This document shows positions 55,150 through 62,865 of a stretch of DNA of 64,000 bases, piece after piece (within the stretch, counting starts at the first letter, position 1; each line of letters starts with the position of its first letter). The stretch is from the NCBI RefSeq assembly GCF_009765365.1, contig NZ_VTOM01000001.1, forward strand, positions 124,001 through 188,000. Reading direction: 5' to 3'. The notes under the pieces were generated by a model. That model saw nothing but the letters and a program-made list of their open reading frames with translations. It was not told the DNA's origin and ran no database searches. The stretch is from Antarcticirhabdus aurantiaca. GTDB lineage: Bacteria > Pseudomonadota > Alphaproteobacteria > Rhizobiales > Rhizobiaceae. The position numbers and the translations under genes are program-made.

Positions 55150-55434
55150 TCAGGCCGCGATGGCGCCCGCTTCGTCGGTGCCGCCGTCGCTCCATTCGAA
55201 GAAGGCGCGCGTCGCTGCGACGCGCGAACCGCTGGGCACAAGGGCGCCGGTGCCGAGCGCCAGCTCCGACAGCATGCCCGCGAAGCCCAGATGGGTCAGC
55301 CCCATGGAGTCGAAGGCGTCGCCGACCGCACCGCCGGTCTCCTCGACCGACGTTTCGACCTCGCGCTCGCCGGCGTCGTGGCGCCGTCGCTCGCTGCCCA
55401 TGCCAGCCATGGGCGTCGCATCTCCGATCCGCAT
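55150..55434 (-). CDS. Hypothetical protein downstream of the che operon
   Basis: 94 residues from ATG 55434 (AGGACAAGG upstream), or 102 from a GTG at 55458. Acidic-basic N-terminal half (SERRRHDAGEREVETSVEE) and a more hydrophobic C-terminal half with FAGMLSELALGTGALVP. No family recognised. It is convergent with cheT, 12 bp away. Codon use is normal for the region, but there is no other support, and it may not be a gene. The following 55459-55669 is otherwise empty apart from the promoter region of the next gene. Confidence 0.45.
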   Translation of the reverse strand: MRIGDATPMAGMGSERRRHDAGEREVETSVEETGGAVGDAFDSMGLTHLGFAGMLSELALGTGALVPSGSRVAATRAFFEWSDGGTDEAGAIAA

Positions 55435-55669
55435 GCCCTTGTCCTCGCTCGTCGTCACCGTTTCTGCCGGACTCGCGCCCCGTCGATCCTCCCCTACGCA
55501 GGCAAAGATTCCGTTTAAGGATTCGTTGGCATTTTAAGCCGTCGCGAGGCTTGCCACCGATTCGGGCCGCGTCGATCCTCGCACCGGACGCGGGACCGGC
55601 TGCGACTTTGACCTGGCCGCGCGGCCATTCTAGTTTGCAGCGCAACAAAGCCGGATGGAGGACGGGAGC

Positions 55670-56551
55670 ATGGCCAGGCAGTTCGAAACGATCGGGATCG
55701 TCGGCGCGGGGCAGATGGGCGCGGGCATCGCCCATGTCTGCGCACTCGCCGGCTACGCCGTCGTGCTCTACGACATCTCCTCCGACCGGACCGAGGCCGG
55801 CTTGAAGCGGGTGAACGGCACGCTCGACCGCCAGCTCGGCTCCGACAAGATCACGAGCGCCCAGAAGGCCGAGGCGCTCTCGCGCATCACCGCGTCGACC
55901 GACGTGGCATCGCTCGGAACGGCCGATCTCGTGATCGAGGCGGTGACCGAGGACGAGACGGTCAAGCGCAAGGTCTACGCGCAGGTCTGCCCGGTTCTGA
56001 AGCCCGAGGCGATCCTCGCCACCAATACCTCCTCCATCTCGATCACCCGGCTCGCCAGCGCCACCGACCGGCCGGAGCGCTTCCTCGGCATCCACTTCAT
56101 GAACCCGGTTCCGGTGATGAAGCTGGTCGAGCTGGTGCGCGGCATCGCCACCGACGATCCGACCTTCGACGCCGCCAAGGCCTTTTCCGCCCGGCTCGAC
56201 AAGGTGACGACGGTGTCGGAGGACTTTCCGGCCTTTATCGTCAACCGCATCCTGATGCCGATGATCAACGAGGCGATCTACACGCTCTACGAGGGCGTCG
56301 GCTCGGTGGAGTCGATCGACACGGCCATGAAGCTCGGCGCAAACCACCCGATGGGCCCGCTGCAGCTCGCCGACTTCATCGGTCTCGACACCTGCCTGTC
56401 GATCATGCAGGTGCTCCACGACGGTCTGTCGGACTCCAAGTACCGGCCGTGCCCGCTCCTGGTGAAGTACGTCGAGGCCGGCTGGATCGGGCGCAAGGCG
56501 GGCCGCGGCTTCTACGATTATCGCGGCGAGACGCCGGTCCCCACGCGCTGA
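55670..56551 (+). CDS. 3-hydroxybutyryl-CoA dehydrogenase
   Basis: 293 residues. NAD-binding GIVGAGQMGAGIAHVCALAG, LATNTSSISITRLA, GIHFMNPVPVMKLVELV and the C-terminal 3HCDH domain with FIVNRILMPMINEAIY and MGPLQLADFIGLDTCL. At this length (about 290) it is the short, monofunctional HbdA/PaaH type, acting on acetoacetyl-CoA/3-hydroxybutyryl-CoA. GGAGGACGGGAG precedes ATG 55670. Etf genes usually adjoin this gene in Rhizobiales; here they are 17 kb away. Confidence 0.93.
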   Translation: MARQFETIGIVGAGQMGAGIAHVCALAGYAVVLYDISSDRTEAGLKRVNGTLDRQLGSDKITSAQKAEALSRITASTDVASLGTADLVIEAVTEDETVKRKVYAQVCPVLKPEAILATNTSSISITRLASATDRPERFLGIHFMNPVPVMKLVELVRGIATDDPTFDAAKAFSARLDKVTTVSEDFPAFIVNRILMPMINEAIYTLYEGVGSVESIDTAMKLGANHPMGPLQLADFIGLDTCLSIMQVLHDGLSDSKYRPCPLLVKYVEAGWIGRKAGRGFYDYRGETPVPTR

Positions 56552-56647
56552 CGGGGGACGGCCGCCGGCCGCTTTCGCCCGTTGCCGCTTTTCGCTATCT
56601 CCGAACGGTCGGGGACTGACGCGCGACCGCCGGTCGGCGCGCGCGAA

Positions 56648-57154
56648 ATGCGGAGCATGCGGCCGGGAATGCGGAAGAACGAGGCGAGGGCGCGAGGGGC
56701 GGAGGCGGGAGCGGAGCAAGCGGCGGCGCACGAGCCGCTGGCGCCGGCGCGCCGCCACAAGGCGCGCTTCGCCCGCGTGCGCGAGGCGCACCAGTCCGAG
56801 CTCGCCGAGGACTATGTCGAGCTGATCGACGACCTCATCGCCTCCACCGGCGAAGCGCGCGCCGCCGATCTCGCCGAGCGCTTCGGCATCTCGCCCGGCA
56901 CCGTCGCGCGCACCGTCCAGCGCCTCATCCGCGACGGCTTCGTCCGCTCCGAGCCTTATCGCGCGATCTTCCTGACGGAGAAGGGCCAGGCGCTCGCCGA
57001 ATCCTGCCGCGAGCGCCACCGCCTCGTTCTCGACTTCCTCGTCGCCCTCGGCGTCGACCGCGAAGCCGCCGAGCTCGATGCCGAGGGCATCGAGCATCAC
57101 GTCGGCGGCGAAACGCTCGCCGCCTTCCGCGCCTTCCTGGACCGGCGGGGCTGA
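56648..57154 (+). CDS. mntR: Manganese-responsive transcriptional regulator MntR (DtxR family)
   Basis: 168 residues. A basic Ala-rich leader of about 40 residues precedes the winged helix: DYVELIDDLIASTGEARAADLAERFGISPGTVARTVQRLIRDGFV, then the metal-binding/dimerisation helices with ESCRERHRLVLDFLVALGV and DAEGIEHHV. The E/C/H ligands of the DtxR/MntR site are in these helices. It represses Mn uptake (mntH-type genes) when Mn is sufficient. The start is uncertain: ATGs at 56648, 56657 and 56669 are all possible and none has a strong site. Confidence 0.88.
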   Translation: MRSMRPGMRKNEARARGAEAGAEQAAAHEPLAPARRHKARFARVREAHQSELAEDYVELIDDLIASTGEARAADLAERFGISPGTVARTVQRLIRDGFVRSEPYRAIFLTEKGQALAESCRERHRLVLDFLVALGVDREAAELDAEGIEHHVGGETLAAFRAFLDRRG

Positions 57155-57194
57155 CGAAGCCTCAGGCGCCGGCCGGCCCCAGGCCCATCCTCAG

Positions 57195-57548
57195 CTATTT
57201 CGCATGTCTGCGCTCGATCATCTGCGCCTTCCTTGCATTCTCCTTCTCGACGGCAGCGAGCTTGCGATCGAAGGCGTCGAGAAACATCTGGAAGAAGGCA
57301 CGCGCGCCGTCCGGCCGGACATAGAGGTCGGAATAGCCGCTGACCCAGATCGCCGCGAGATCGAGGTCGGTCGATCCATCGGAGAGACTCGTCGCGAAAA
57401 AGTCACGGAGCTCGATGCGGTGCTCCTGCGAGGTCCATTCGACCATGTCATCGAGCAGTTCGACCGGATCGGTATATTCCTCAACGACACCGGAGTAAAA
57501 GCGGCCGGTCAGCTGTTCGAAAGCGTAAGAAACGGTTCGACGTTCCAT
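57195..57548 (-). CDS. Probable immunity protein for the adjacent RNase A-like toxin
   Basis: 117 residues, acidic, probably all-helical: MERRTVSYAFEQLTGRFYSG, DPVELLDDMVEWTSQ, and RPDGARAFFQMFLDAFDRKLAAVEKEN. No family known to me. Its ATG overlaps the TGA of the toxin gene (TGATG), so it is translated with it; toxin-then-immunity order with an acidic small product is the standard layout of contact-dependent and polymorphic toxin systems. Function is inferred from that context. GC content is lower than in the flanking core genes. Confidence 0.6.
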   Translation of the reverse strand: MERRTVSYAFEQLTGRFYSGVVEEYTDPVELLDDMVEWTSQEHRIELRDFFATSLSDGSTDLDLAAIWVSGYSDLYVRPDGARAFFQMFLDAFDRKLAAVEKENARKAQMIERRHAK

Positions 57549-58285
57549 CAGTCTTCCCTTGGATAAGCCGTGACGATCAGAAAACCGTTCGGCATCGTCG
57601 GATCATGGCGGATATAAACGCCGACCCCATAGGTGATGCGCTTTCGGATGGGCTCGCCGAGGAGTAGGCGTCGAAGTCCGCTCACCGTGACGTCCCGATA
57701 GAACTCATGCCCCGTGATAGCAGAGAATTTCGCGGTGACGAGTGCGTCTGCCTGTTCGCCGCGAGCGACTTTGTCGACCTCTTCTCGATTCTGTGCCAAC
57801 GTCGAGCTGACGAGCTTGTTGGCGCTGGGCAAGCTCGAAAACGTACCTGCCCTAGCAAGGCCTACCGAAAATAGTAGGCCTGGAATTTTCTCTGTATTCA
57901 TACGGGTCAGAAGATAGGCGTCCGTTTTGCCGACATGCCTGGCGATCGTATGGCCGCGCCCCTTGGAGCCGACCCCTTCATGATCGAGGAGATCGACGCG
58001 ATATCGTTGCCCTCGGTTCGGATCATTCGGGCTCGTTGGAGCTTGGGCAACGAGCGTGTCGTCGTCTGTCCACCGGCCCCCTCCCGCCCCGCCGGCTGGC
58101 AGTCGCGGCTGGGCCGGGTTGAAGTTCGCCTTGAGAAGCAGCGCCATGATCTTGAGCGCTGCGATATGGACCTGCTCCGCCCGCATCTCGGCGACGAGCC
58201 GTGCCCAGACGAACGACGTTCGAGAGGTCCGCCCCGACATCGACCGGGGTGACTGTTGTCTCCTCCGCTTCTTGAATTCCTCCAT
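57548..58285 (-). CDS. CdiA-type RNase A-like toxin domain protein
   Basis: 245 residues. Residues about 98-245 fit the bacterial RNase A-like toxin domain found at CdiA C-termini: LLDHEGVGSKGRGHTIARHVG with H112 and H117, TDAYLLTRMN, and the closing FLIVTAYP. The N-terminal part is not a secretion domain: a basic leader, a helix, then FNPAQPRLPAGGAGGGRWT (residues 55-73), a motif seen in many alphaproteobacterial proteins with toxin-like C-terminal domains. How it would leave the cell is unclear. ATG 58285 follows GGAGAGGGGC. Unlike its neighbours it has many AT-ending codons. Confidence 0.72.
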   Translation of the reverse strand: MEEFKKRRRQQSPRSMSGRTSRTSFVWARLVAEMRAEQVHIAALKIMALLLKANFNPAQPRLPAGGAGGGRWTDDDTLVAQAPTSPNDPNRGQRYRVDLLDHEGVGSKGRGHTIARHVGKTDAYLLTRMNTEKIPGLLFSVGLARAGTFSSLPSANKLVSSTLAQNREEVDKVARGEQADALVTAKFSAITGHEFYRDVTVSGLRRLLLGEPIRKRITYGVGVYIRHDPTMPNGFLIVTAYPRED

Positions 58286-58471
58286 GCCCCTCTCCGCTTC
58301 GTCTGGAAGCGGGAGGATCGGGTACGCTCAGCCGGCGAGGATAAAATTTCTGTCTAATACCGCCGCGCGTTTGAAATGACCCTTCTTGGCAGTGTCCGCG
58401 CGGCGCCTGAGCGTTCTTCCGGCACCGCATGAACTGGCCCGAAGGGGCAGTTCATAGGCGGGCCGGTGTAA

Positions 58472-58662
58472 GAGCGTCTAACAGAACCTCGCGGGGTCGG
58501 TCTGGCGGGTCTTTGCCGCCACCACGTCGTCTCCACGGGGCGAGCCACGCGTCTCGCCCGTCCTTCGGACCTCGCCTATGCGCTGCATAGGCTGCGCTCG
58601 GCTCCTAGCGGTAACGTCAAATCCCTCGCCAGCCCTCCGCCCGGTGGTTCTGTTAGACGCTC
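58472..58662 (-). mobile_element. 191-bp MITE-like element, copy 2 (inverted relative to copy 1)
   Basis: It has the same 17-bp terminal inverted repeats as copy 1 (58472-58488 and 58646-58662) and matches its reverse complement at 189 of 191 positions. TAA occurs on both sides (58469-58471 and 58663-58665), consistent with a short target duplication (TA or TAA). It stands between the toxin gene and tlpA. The remaining 58286-58471 holds no gene that I can see. Confidence 0.85.
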
Positions 58663-58686
58663 TAAGGCGATTGGAGCGCCTTTGGT

Positions 58687-59364
58687 CTACGCCCCCGTCC
58701 GGCCCGCGCCCTTCGCCGCGTCGATCAGCGCTGCCGCGTCCGGGCCCGCCCAGTTGGCGGGGCCGTTCATGGAAGCGCGCACGCACCCGGCTTCGTCGAC
58801 GAGGAGCGTGACGGGCAGGCCGAAGGCGACGCCGCTTCGCTTCAGGTCGTTGAAGACGCCCATGGTCTCGTCGCGCAGGAACGTCAGCGCCGTCAGCTTT
58901 TCGTCGGCGTAGAAGGCGCGGGGGCCGGCCTCCTCGCCCATGTCGATGTTGATCGGCAGCACGGCGAAGTCGGGCCCGCCCTTCGCCGCCTCAAGCGCGT
59001 CGAGCGCCGGCATCTCCTCGCGGCAGGGCAGGCACCAGGTGGCCCAGAGGTTGACGAGAAGCGTCCGGCCCTCGAAGGCCTTGAGCGTCGTCGGCTTTCC
59101 CTCGCCGTCCTTGAAGGCGAGGCCGGCGACGGAAAAGGGCGTGTCCGTCACCTGCATGGCGGCGACCTCGCCGCGGGCCGCCGCGTCGATCGCGGCGCGG
59201 GCGGTCTCGTCCAGCGGGCAGGCGCCGGTTGCTTCATTGCCAGCGGGGACCGCCCCGACGTATAGAGCCCCGGCGCCGACCGCCACGCCGGCCAGCAGCG
59301 CCAGCCCGGCGATCGCCCCCAGCGAGCGCCGGTTCCGCGGCCGGTTCTCGTTCGTGCCGGTCAT
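58687..59364 (-). CDS. tlpA: TlpA family thiol:disulfide interchange protein
   Basis: 225 residues. An N-terminal signal anchor (about residues 14-40) leads to a periplasmic thioredoxin domain with [15 protein letters not shown]; the redox pair is C111 and C114. [12 protein letters not shown] is the cis-Pro region. TlpA-type proteins reduce periplasmic disulfides, classically for cytochrome oxidase assembly. Two further cysteines (C49 and the one in EAGC) may pair. Start 59364 is adjacent to, and divergent from, the argH start region, as is usual in Rhizobiales. Confidence 0.92.
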   Translation of the reverse strand: MTGTNENRPRNRRSLGAIAGLALLAGVAVGAGALYVGAVPAGNEATGACPLDETARAAIDAAARGEVAAMQVTDTPFSVAGLAFKDGEGKPTTLKAFEGRTLLVNLWATWCLPCREEMPALDALEAAKGGPDFAVLPINIDMGEEAGPRAFYADEKLTALTFLRDETMGVFNDLKRSGVAFGLPVTLLVDEAGCVRASMNGPANWAGPDAAALIDAAKGAGRTGA

Positions 59365-59392
59365 GTCCTCACGTTCCAATCCGATGTCCTCG

Positions 59393-60802
59393 ATGAAAAA
59401 GACCACGAGCAACGAGATGTGGGGCGGCCGCTTCGCCGCGCGCCCCGACGCGATCATGGAAGCGATCAACGCCTCGATCGACGTCGACCGCCGCCTTTAT
59501 GCCGAAGACATCGCCGGCTCGATCGCCCATTCCGCCATGCTGGCGGATCGCGGCGTCATATCGGCCGAGGATGCGGCTGAGATCAAGACCGGGCTGGAGA
59601 CGATCCGGGGCGAGATCGAGGCGGGAACGTTCAACTTCTCGACAAGCCTCGAAGACATCCACATGAACGTCGAGGCGCGTCTCGCCGAGCTGATCGGCCC
59701 GGCGGCGGGGCGACTCCACACCGCCCGCTCGCGCAACGACCAGGTGGCCGTCGACTTCCGCCTCCACGTCAAGGCCGCCTGCTTCGCCGTGGTCGAGGCG
59801 CTCGACGCCTTCACCGCCGCCCTGCTCGACCGGGCGGAGGAGCACGCGGCGACCGTGATGCCGGGCTTCACGCACCTCCAGGTCGCCCAGCCCGTGACCT
59901 TCGGCCATCACTGCCTCGCCTATGTCGAGATGGCCGCGCGCGACCGCTCGCGCTGCCTCGACGCGATCAGCCGCATGGACGAGTCGCCGCTCGGGAGCGC
60001 CGCGCTCGCCGGCACGGGCTTCCCGATCGACCGGCACGCCACCGCCAAGGCCCTCGGCTTCCGCGAGCCGACGCGCAACTCGCTCGACGCCGTGGCGGAT
60101 CGCGACTTCGCGCTGGAGTTCCTGAGCCTTGCCGCGATCTGCGCGACGCACCTTTCGCGCCTCGCCGAGGAGCTGGTGATCTGGTCGACGCCGCAGTTCG
60201 GCTTCATCCGCCTGTCGGACGCCTTCTCGACCGGCTCCTCGATCATGCCGCAGAAGCGCAACCCGGACGCCGCCGAGCTGGTGCGCGCCAAGCCCGGCCG
60301 CATCAACGGGGCGCTGATCTCGCTCCTGACGGTGATGAAGGGCCTGCCGCTGACCTATTCGAAGGACATGCAGGAGGACAAGGCGCAGGTCTTCGACGCG
60401 ATCGACTCCCTGCTCCTCGCCATCCGCGCCTCCACCGGCATGGTCAAGGACCTGACGGTGAACGAGGCGGCCATGCGCCGCGCCGCCGGCCACGGCTATT
60501 CCACCGCCACCGACCTCGCGGACTGGCTGGTGCGCGAGGCCGGCCTGCCCTTCCGGGAGGCGCATCACGTGACGGGCCGCGCGGTGAAGCTCGCCGAGGA
60601 CCGGGGCGTCGCGCTCGACGCCCTGTCGCTCGCCGACCTCCAGGCGATCAATCCGGCGATCACGGACGGCGTCTATGCCGTGCTCTCGGTCGACGCCTCC
60701 GTCGCCAGCCGCACGAGCTATGGCGGCACGGCGCCGGACAACGTGCGCGAACAGATCCGGCTGTGGCGCGAGCGCATCGCGCAGCGGTCTGCCGCGGGGT
60801 GA
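59393..60802 (+). CDS. argH: Argininosuccinate lyase
   Basis: 469 residues. [13 protein letters not shown] at the N-terminus, [47 protein letters not shown], and the fumarase-superfamily signature [12 protein letters not shown]. It splits argininosuccinate into arginine and fumarate, the last step of arginine synthesis. ATG 59393 ([12 protein letters not shown]) is chosen; in-frame ATGs at 59384 and 59363 are possible, the latter overlapping the tlpA start. The frame is open further upstream but that is the tlpA complement. Confidence 0.96.
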   Translation: MKKTTSNEMWGGRFAARPDAIMEAINASIDVDRRLYAEDIAGSIAHSAMLADRGVISAEDAAEIKTGLETIRGEIEAGTFNFSTSLEDIHMNVEARLAELIGPAAGRLHTARSRNDQVAVDFRLHVKAACFAVVEALDAFTAALLDRAEEHAATVMPGFTHLQVAQPVTFGHHCLAYVEMAARDRSRCLDAISRMDESPLGSAALAGTGFPIDRHATAKALGFREPTRNSLDAVADRDFALEFLSLAAICATHLSRLAEELVIWSTPQFGFIRLSDAFSTGSSIMPQKRNPDAAELVRAKPGRINGALISLLTVMKGLPLTYSKDMQEDKAQVFDAIDSLLLAIRASTGMVKDLTVNEAAMRRAAGHGYSTATDLADWLVREAGLPFREAHHVTGRAVKLAEDRGVALDALSLADLQAINPAITDGVYAVLSVDASVASRTSYGGTAPDNVREQIRLWRERIAQRSAAG

Positions 60803-60882
60803 TTTCCGCGCGGCGACGCGATATGACGAGGTCGGGCGGGCTCGGTCTGTCCAGCGAGTCGCAGCCAGTTGAAGGTGGATCG

Positions 60883-61233
60883 ATGCGTGATCGGCGGGCG
60901 CCCGGCGCTCTTTTTCTCGGTTCGGCGCTGAGTGCAGTCATACTCCTGTCCGGCTGCGGCGTGAAGAACGACCCCGTCGCGCCCGTCAGCGGGCAGACGC
61001 CGCGCATCGCCAGCCCCCAGCCGACGCTGCCCGCCAACGCGGTCGCGGCGTCGGGCGCGACGGCGTCCGTTCAGCCGGGCGCGCGCAACGAGGAGTCGGT
61101 CTTCGCCGATTCCTCGCGCATCCAGTCGGCCGACGGCGGCGGCGACCTCGGCGAGATCATCGCGCCCGCCGAAATCTCGCGCAACGCCTCCGGCCAGCGC
61201 CGCGCCTTCATCCTCGACCCGCTCCTCAACTAG
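60883..61233 (+). CDS. lptM: LptM-like small lipoprotein
   Basis: 116 residues. Signal peptide with lipobox LLSGC (C25), then CGVKNDPVAPV, a variant of the CGxKGPLxxP start of LptM (YifL), and a low-complexity Ala/Ser/Gly tail ending AFILDPLLN. In E. coli LptM helps mature the LptD translocon. In Rhizobiales this gene sits between argH and lysA, as here. ATG 60883 follows GAAGGTGGAT. Confidence 0.85.
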   Translation: MRDRRAPGALFLGSALSAVILLSGCGVKNDPVAPVSGQTPRIASPQPTLPANAVAASGATASVQPGARNEESVFADSSRIQSADGGGDLGEIIAPAEISRNASGQRRAFILDPLLN

Positions 61234-61260
61234 CCGCCGCCCGGTGCGCCTCCGAGACCG

Positions 61261-62529
61261 ATGAACCACTTCGAGTATCGCGACGGCGCGCTTTTCGCCG
61301 AGGACGTGGCCGTTTCCGCCGTCGCCGAGGCCGTGGGCACGCCCTTCTATCTCTACTCTACCGCAACGCTGACGCGGCACTACCGCGTCTTCGCCGAGGC
61401 CTTCGACGGGCTCGACGCGCTGGTCTGCTACGCCATGAAGGCGAATTCGAACCAGGCGGTGCTCGCGACGCTGGCCCGGCTCGGCGCCGGCGCCGACGTC
61501 GTGTCGGGGGGCGAGCTGAAGCGGGCCCTGGCGGCCGGCATTCCGGCCGAGAAGATCATGTTCTCCGGCGTCGGCAAGACGGCTGCCGAGATGGATGCGG
61601 CGCTCGGTGCCGGCATCCTCTGCTTCAATGTCGAGTCGGTGCCCGAGCTCGACCTCCTGTCGGCCCGCGCCTCCGCCATGGGCCGCGCCGCGCCGGTGTC
61701 CTTCCGCATCAACCCGGACGTCGATGCGCGAACCCACGCCAAGATCTCGACGGGCAAGAAGTCCGACAAGTTCGGCATCGCCTATGCCGACGCCGTGTCG
61801 ATCTACGACCGGGCGCGCTCCATGCCCGGCATCGCCGTCGCGGGCATCGACATGCATATCGGCTCGCAGATCACCGATCTCGAGCCCTTCGACCTCGCCT
61901 TCGATCGGCTTGCCGGGCTCGTGCGCACGCTGCGCGGCGAGGGGCACGCGATCCACCACGTCGATCTCGGCGGTGGGCTCGGCGTGCCCTACAAGTCGGC
62001 CGAGGCCGCGCCGCCCCTGCCGGCCGCCTATGCGCAGATCGTGCGCCGGCGCGTCGAGGGGCTCGACGCCAAGGTGATCTTCGAGCCGGGCCGGCTGATC
62101 TCGGCCAATGCCGGCATCCTCGTCGCCACCGTCCTCTACGTGAAGGAGGCGGCCGACAAGACCTTCGTGATCGTCGACGCCGCGATGAACGACCTCGTGC
62201 GCCCGACGCTCTACGAGGCATGGCACGACATCGCCCCGGTCGCCGAACCGGCGCCGAACGCCGAGACCGTGATCGCCGACGTCGTCGGCCCGGTCTGCGA
62301 GAGCGGCGACTTTCTCGCCAAGGACCGGCGCCTGCCCAAGGTCAAGGCCGGCGATCTCGTCTACGTCTCGACCGCCGGCGCCTACGGGGCCGTGCAGGCC
62401 GGCACCTACAACACCCGGGCGCTGGTGCCCGAAGTGATGGTGAAGGACGACGTCTACGCCGTGGTCCGCCCGCGCCTCGACGCGGACGCCATCATCGCCC
62501 TCGACCGCCTGCCGGGCTGGCTGAGCTGA
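61261..62529 (+). CDS. lysA: Diaminopimelate decarboxylase
   Basis: 422 residues. The PLP lysine lies in VCYAMKANSN; DVVSGGELKRAL, IGSQITDLEPF, HHVDLGGGLGVPY, FEPGRLISANAG and GPVCESGDFLAKDR are the fold-III decarboxylase signatures. It converts meso-diaminopimelate to lysine. 27 bp after the lptM stop, in the conserved argH-lptM-lysA order. Confidence 0.96.
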   Translation: MNHFEYRDGALFAEDVAVSAVAEAVGTPFYLYSTATLTRHYRVFAEAFDGLDALVCYAMKANSNQAVLATLARLGAGADVVSGGELKRALAAGIPAEKIMFSGVGKTAAEMDAALGAGILCFNVESVPELDLLSARASAMGRAAPVSFRINPDVDARTHAKISTGKKSDKFGIAYADAVSIYDRARSMPGIAVAGIDMHIGSQITDLEPFDLAFDRLAGLVRTLRGEGHAIHHVDLGGGLGVPYKSAEAAPPLPAAYAQIVRRRVEGLDAKVIFEPGRLISANAGILVATVLYVKEAADKTFVIVDAAMNDLVRPTLYEAWHDIAPVAEPAPNAETVIADVVGPVCESGDFLAKDRRLPKVKAGDLVYVSTAGAYGAVQAGTYNTRALVPEVMVKDDVYAVVRPRLDADAIIALDRLPGWLS

Positions 62530-62865
62530 GAACGGACCAGGCGGCTCGGCCGGATCGAGACCGCAGCCGCTCCCGGTGGCTCATTCCCTTTTCCGCTTCC
62601 GTCTCCCGGCCCAAGGCCGGGATGACGAGGCAGAGGGCAGGGCGCAGGGATCGGGTTGTTGCCGCGGCCTAAGGGCCTTCAGCGGTTTCGATGTCGAGCG
62701 GTGTTGTCCGGGTTGGGCCGCGCAGTGCCTCGTTTCGCTAAACGACCGATCATCCAACGACTTAGCTCGGCTCCGCCTCGCCATCACACCTCCGGCATCG
62801 CCTCGCCTTCGCCCCAAAAGCTGTTAGTGTTCCGCTTGTGATGCGGCACGAACGGAAGCGACGGC
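62530..62865. other. Gene-free interval with a CCCGGCC/GGCCGGG palindrome
   Basis: 336 bp between lysA and the TIGR02302 gene. It holds a palindrome CCCGGCC-CAA-GGCCGGG (62605-62621) followed by GATGACG, which resembles the dispersed TCATCCCGGCC-type repeats of many alphaproteobacteria and could act as a weak transcription end. The part from 62690 on is less GC-rich and may contain the promoter of the next gene; I see no clear -35/-10 pair. Confidence 0.5.

Noticed and set aside
57078-57566. 162-codon plus-strand ORF opposite the immunity gene
   Set aside because: It begins inside mntR in another frame and the minus-strand frame has the better start, coupling and composition.
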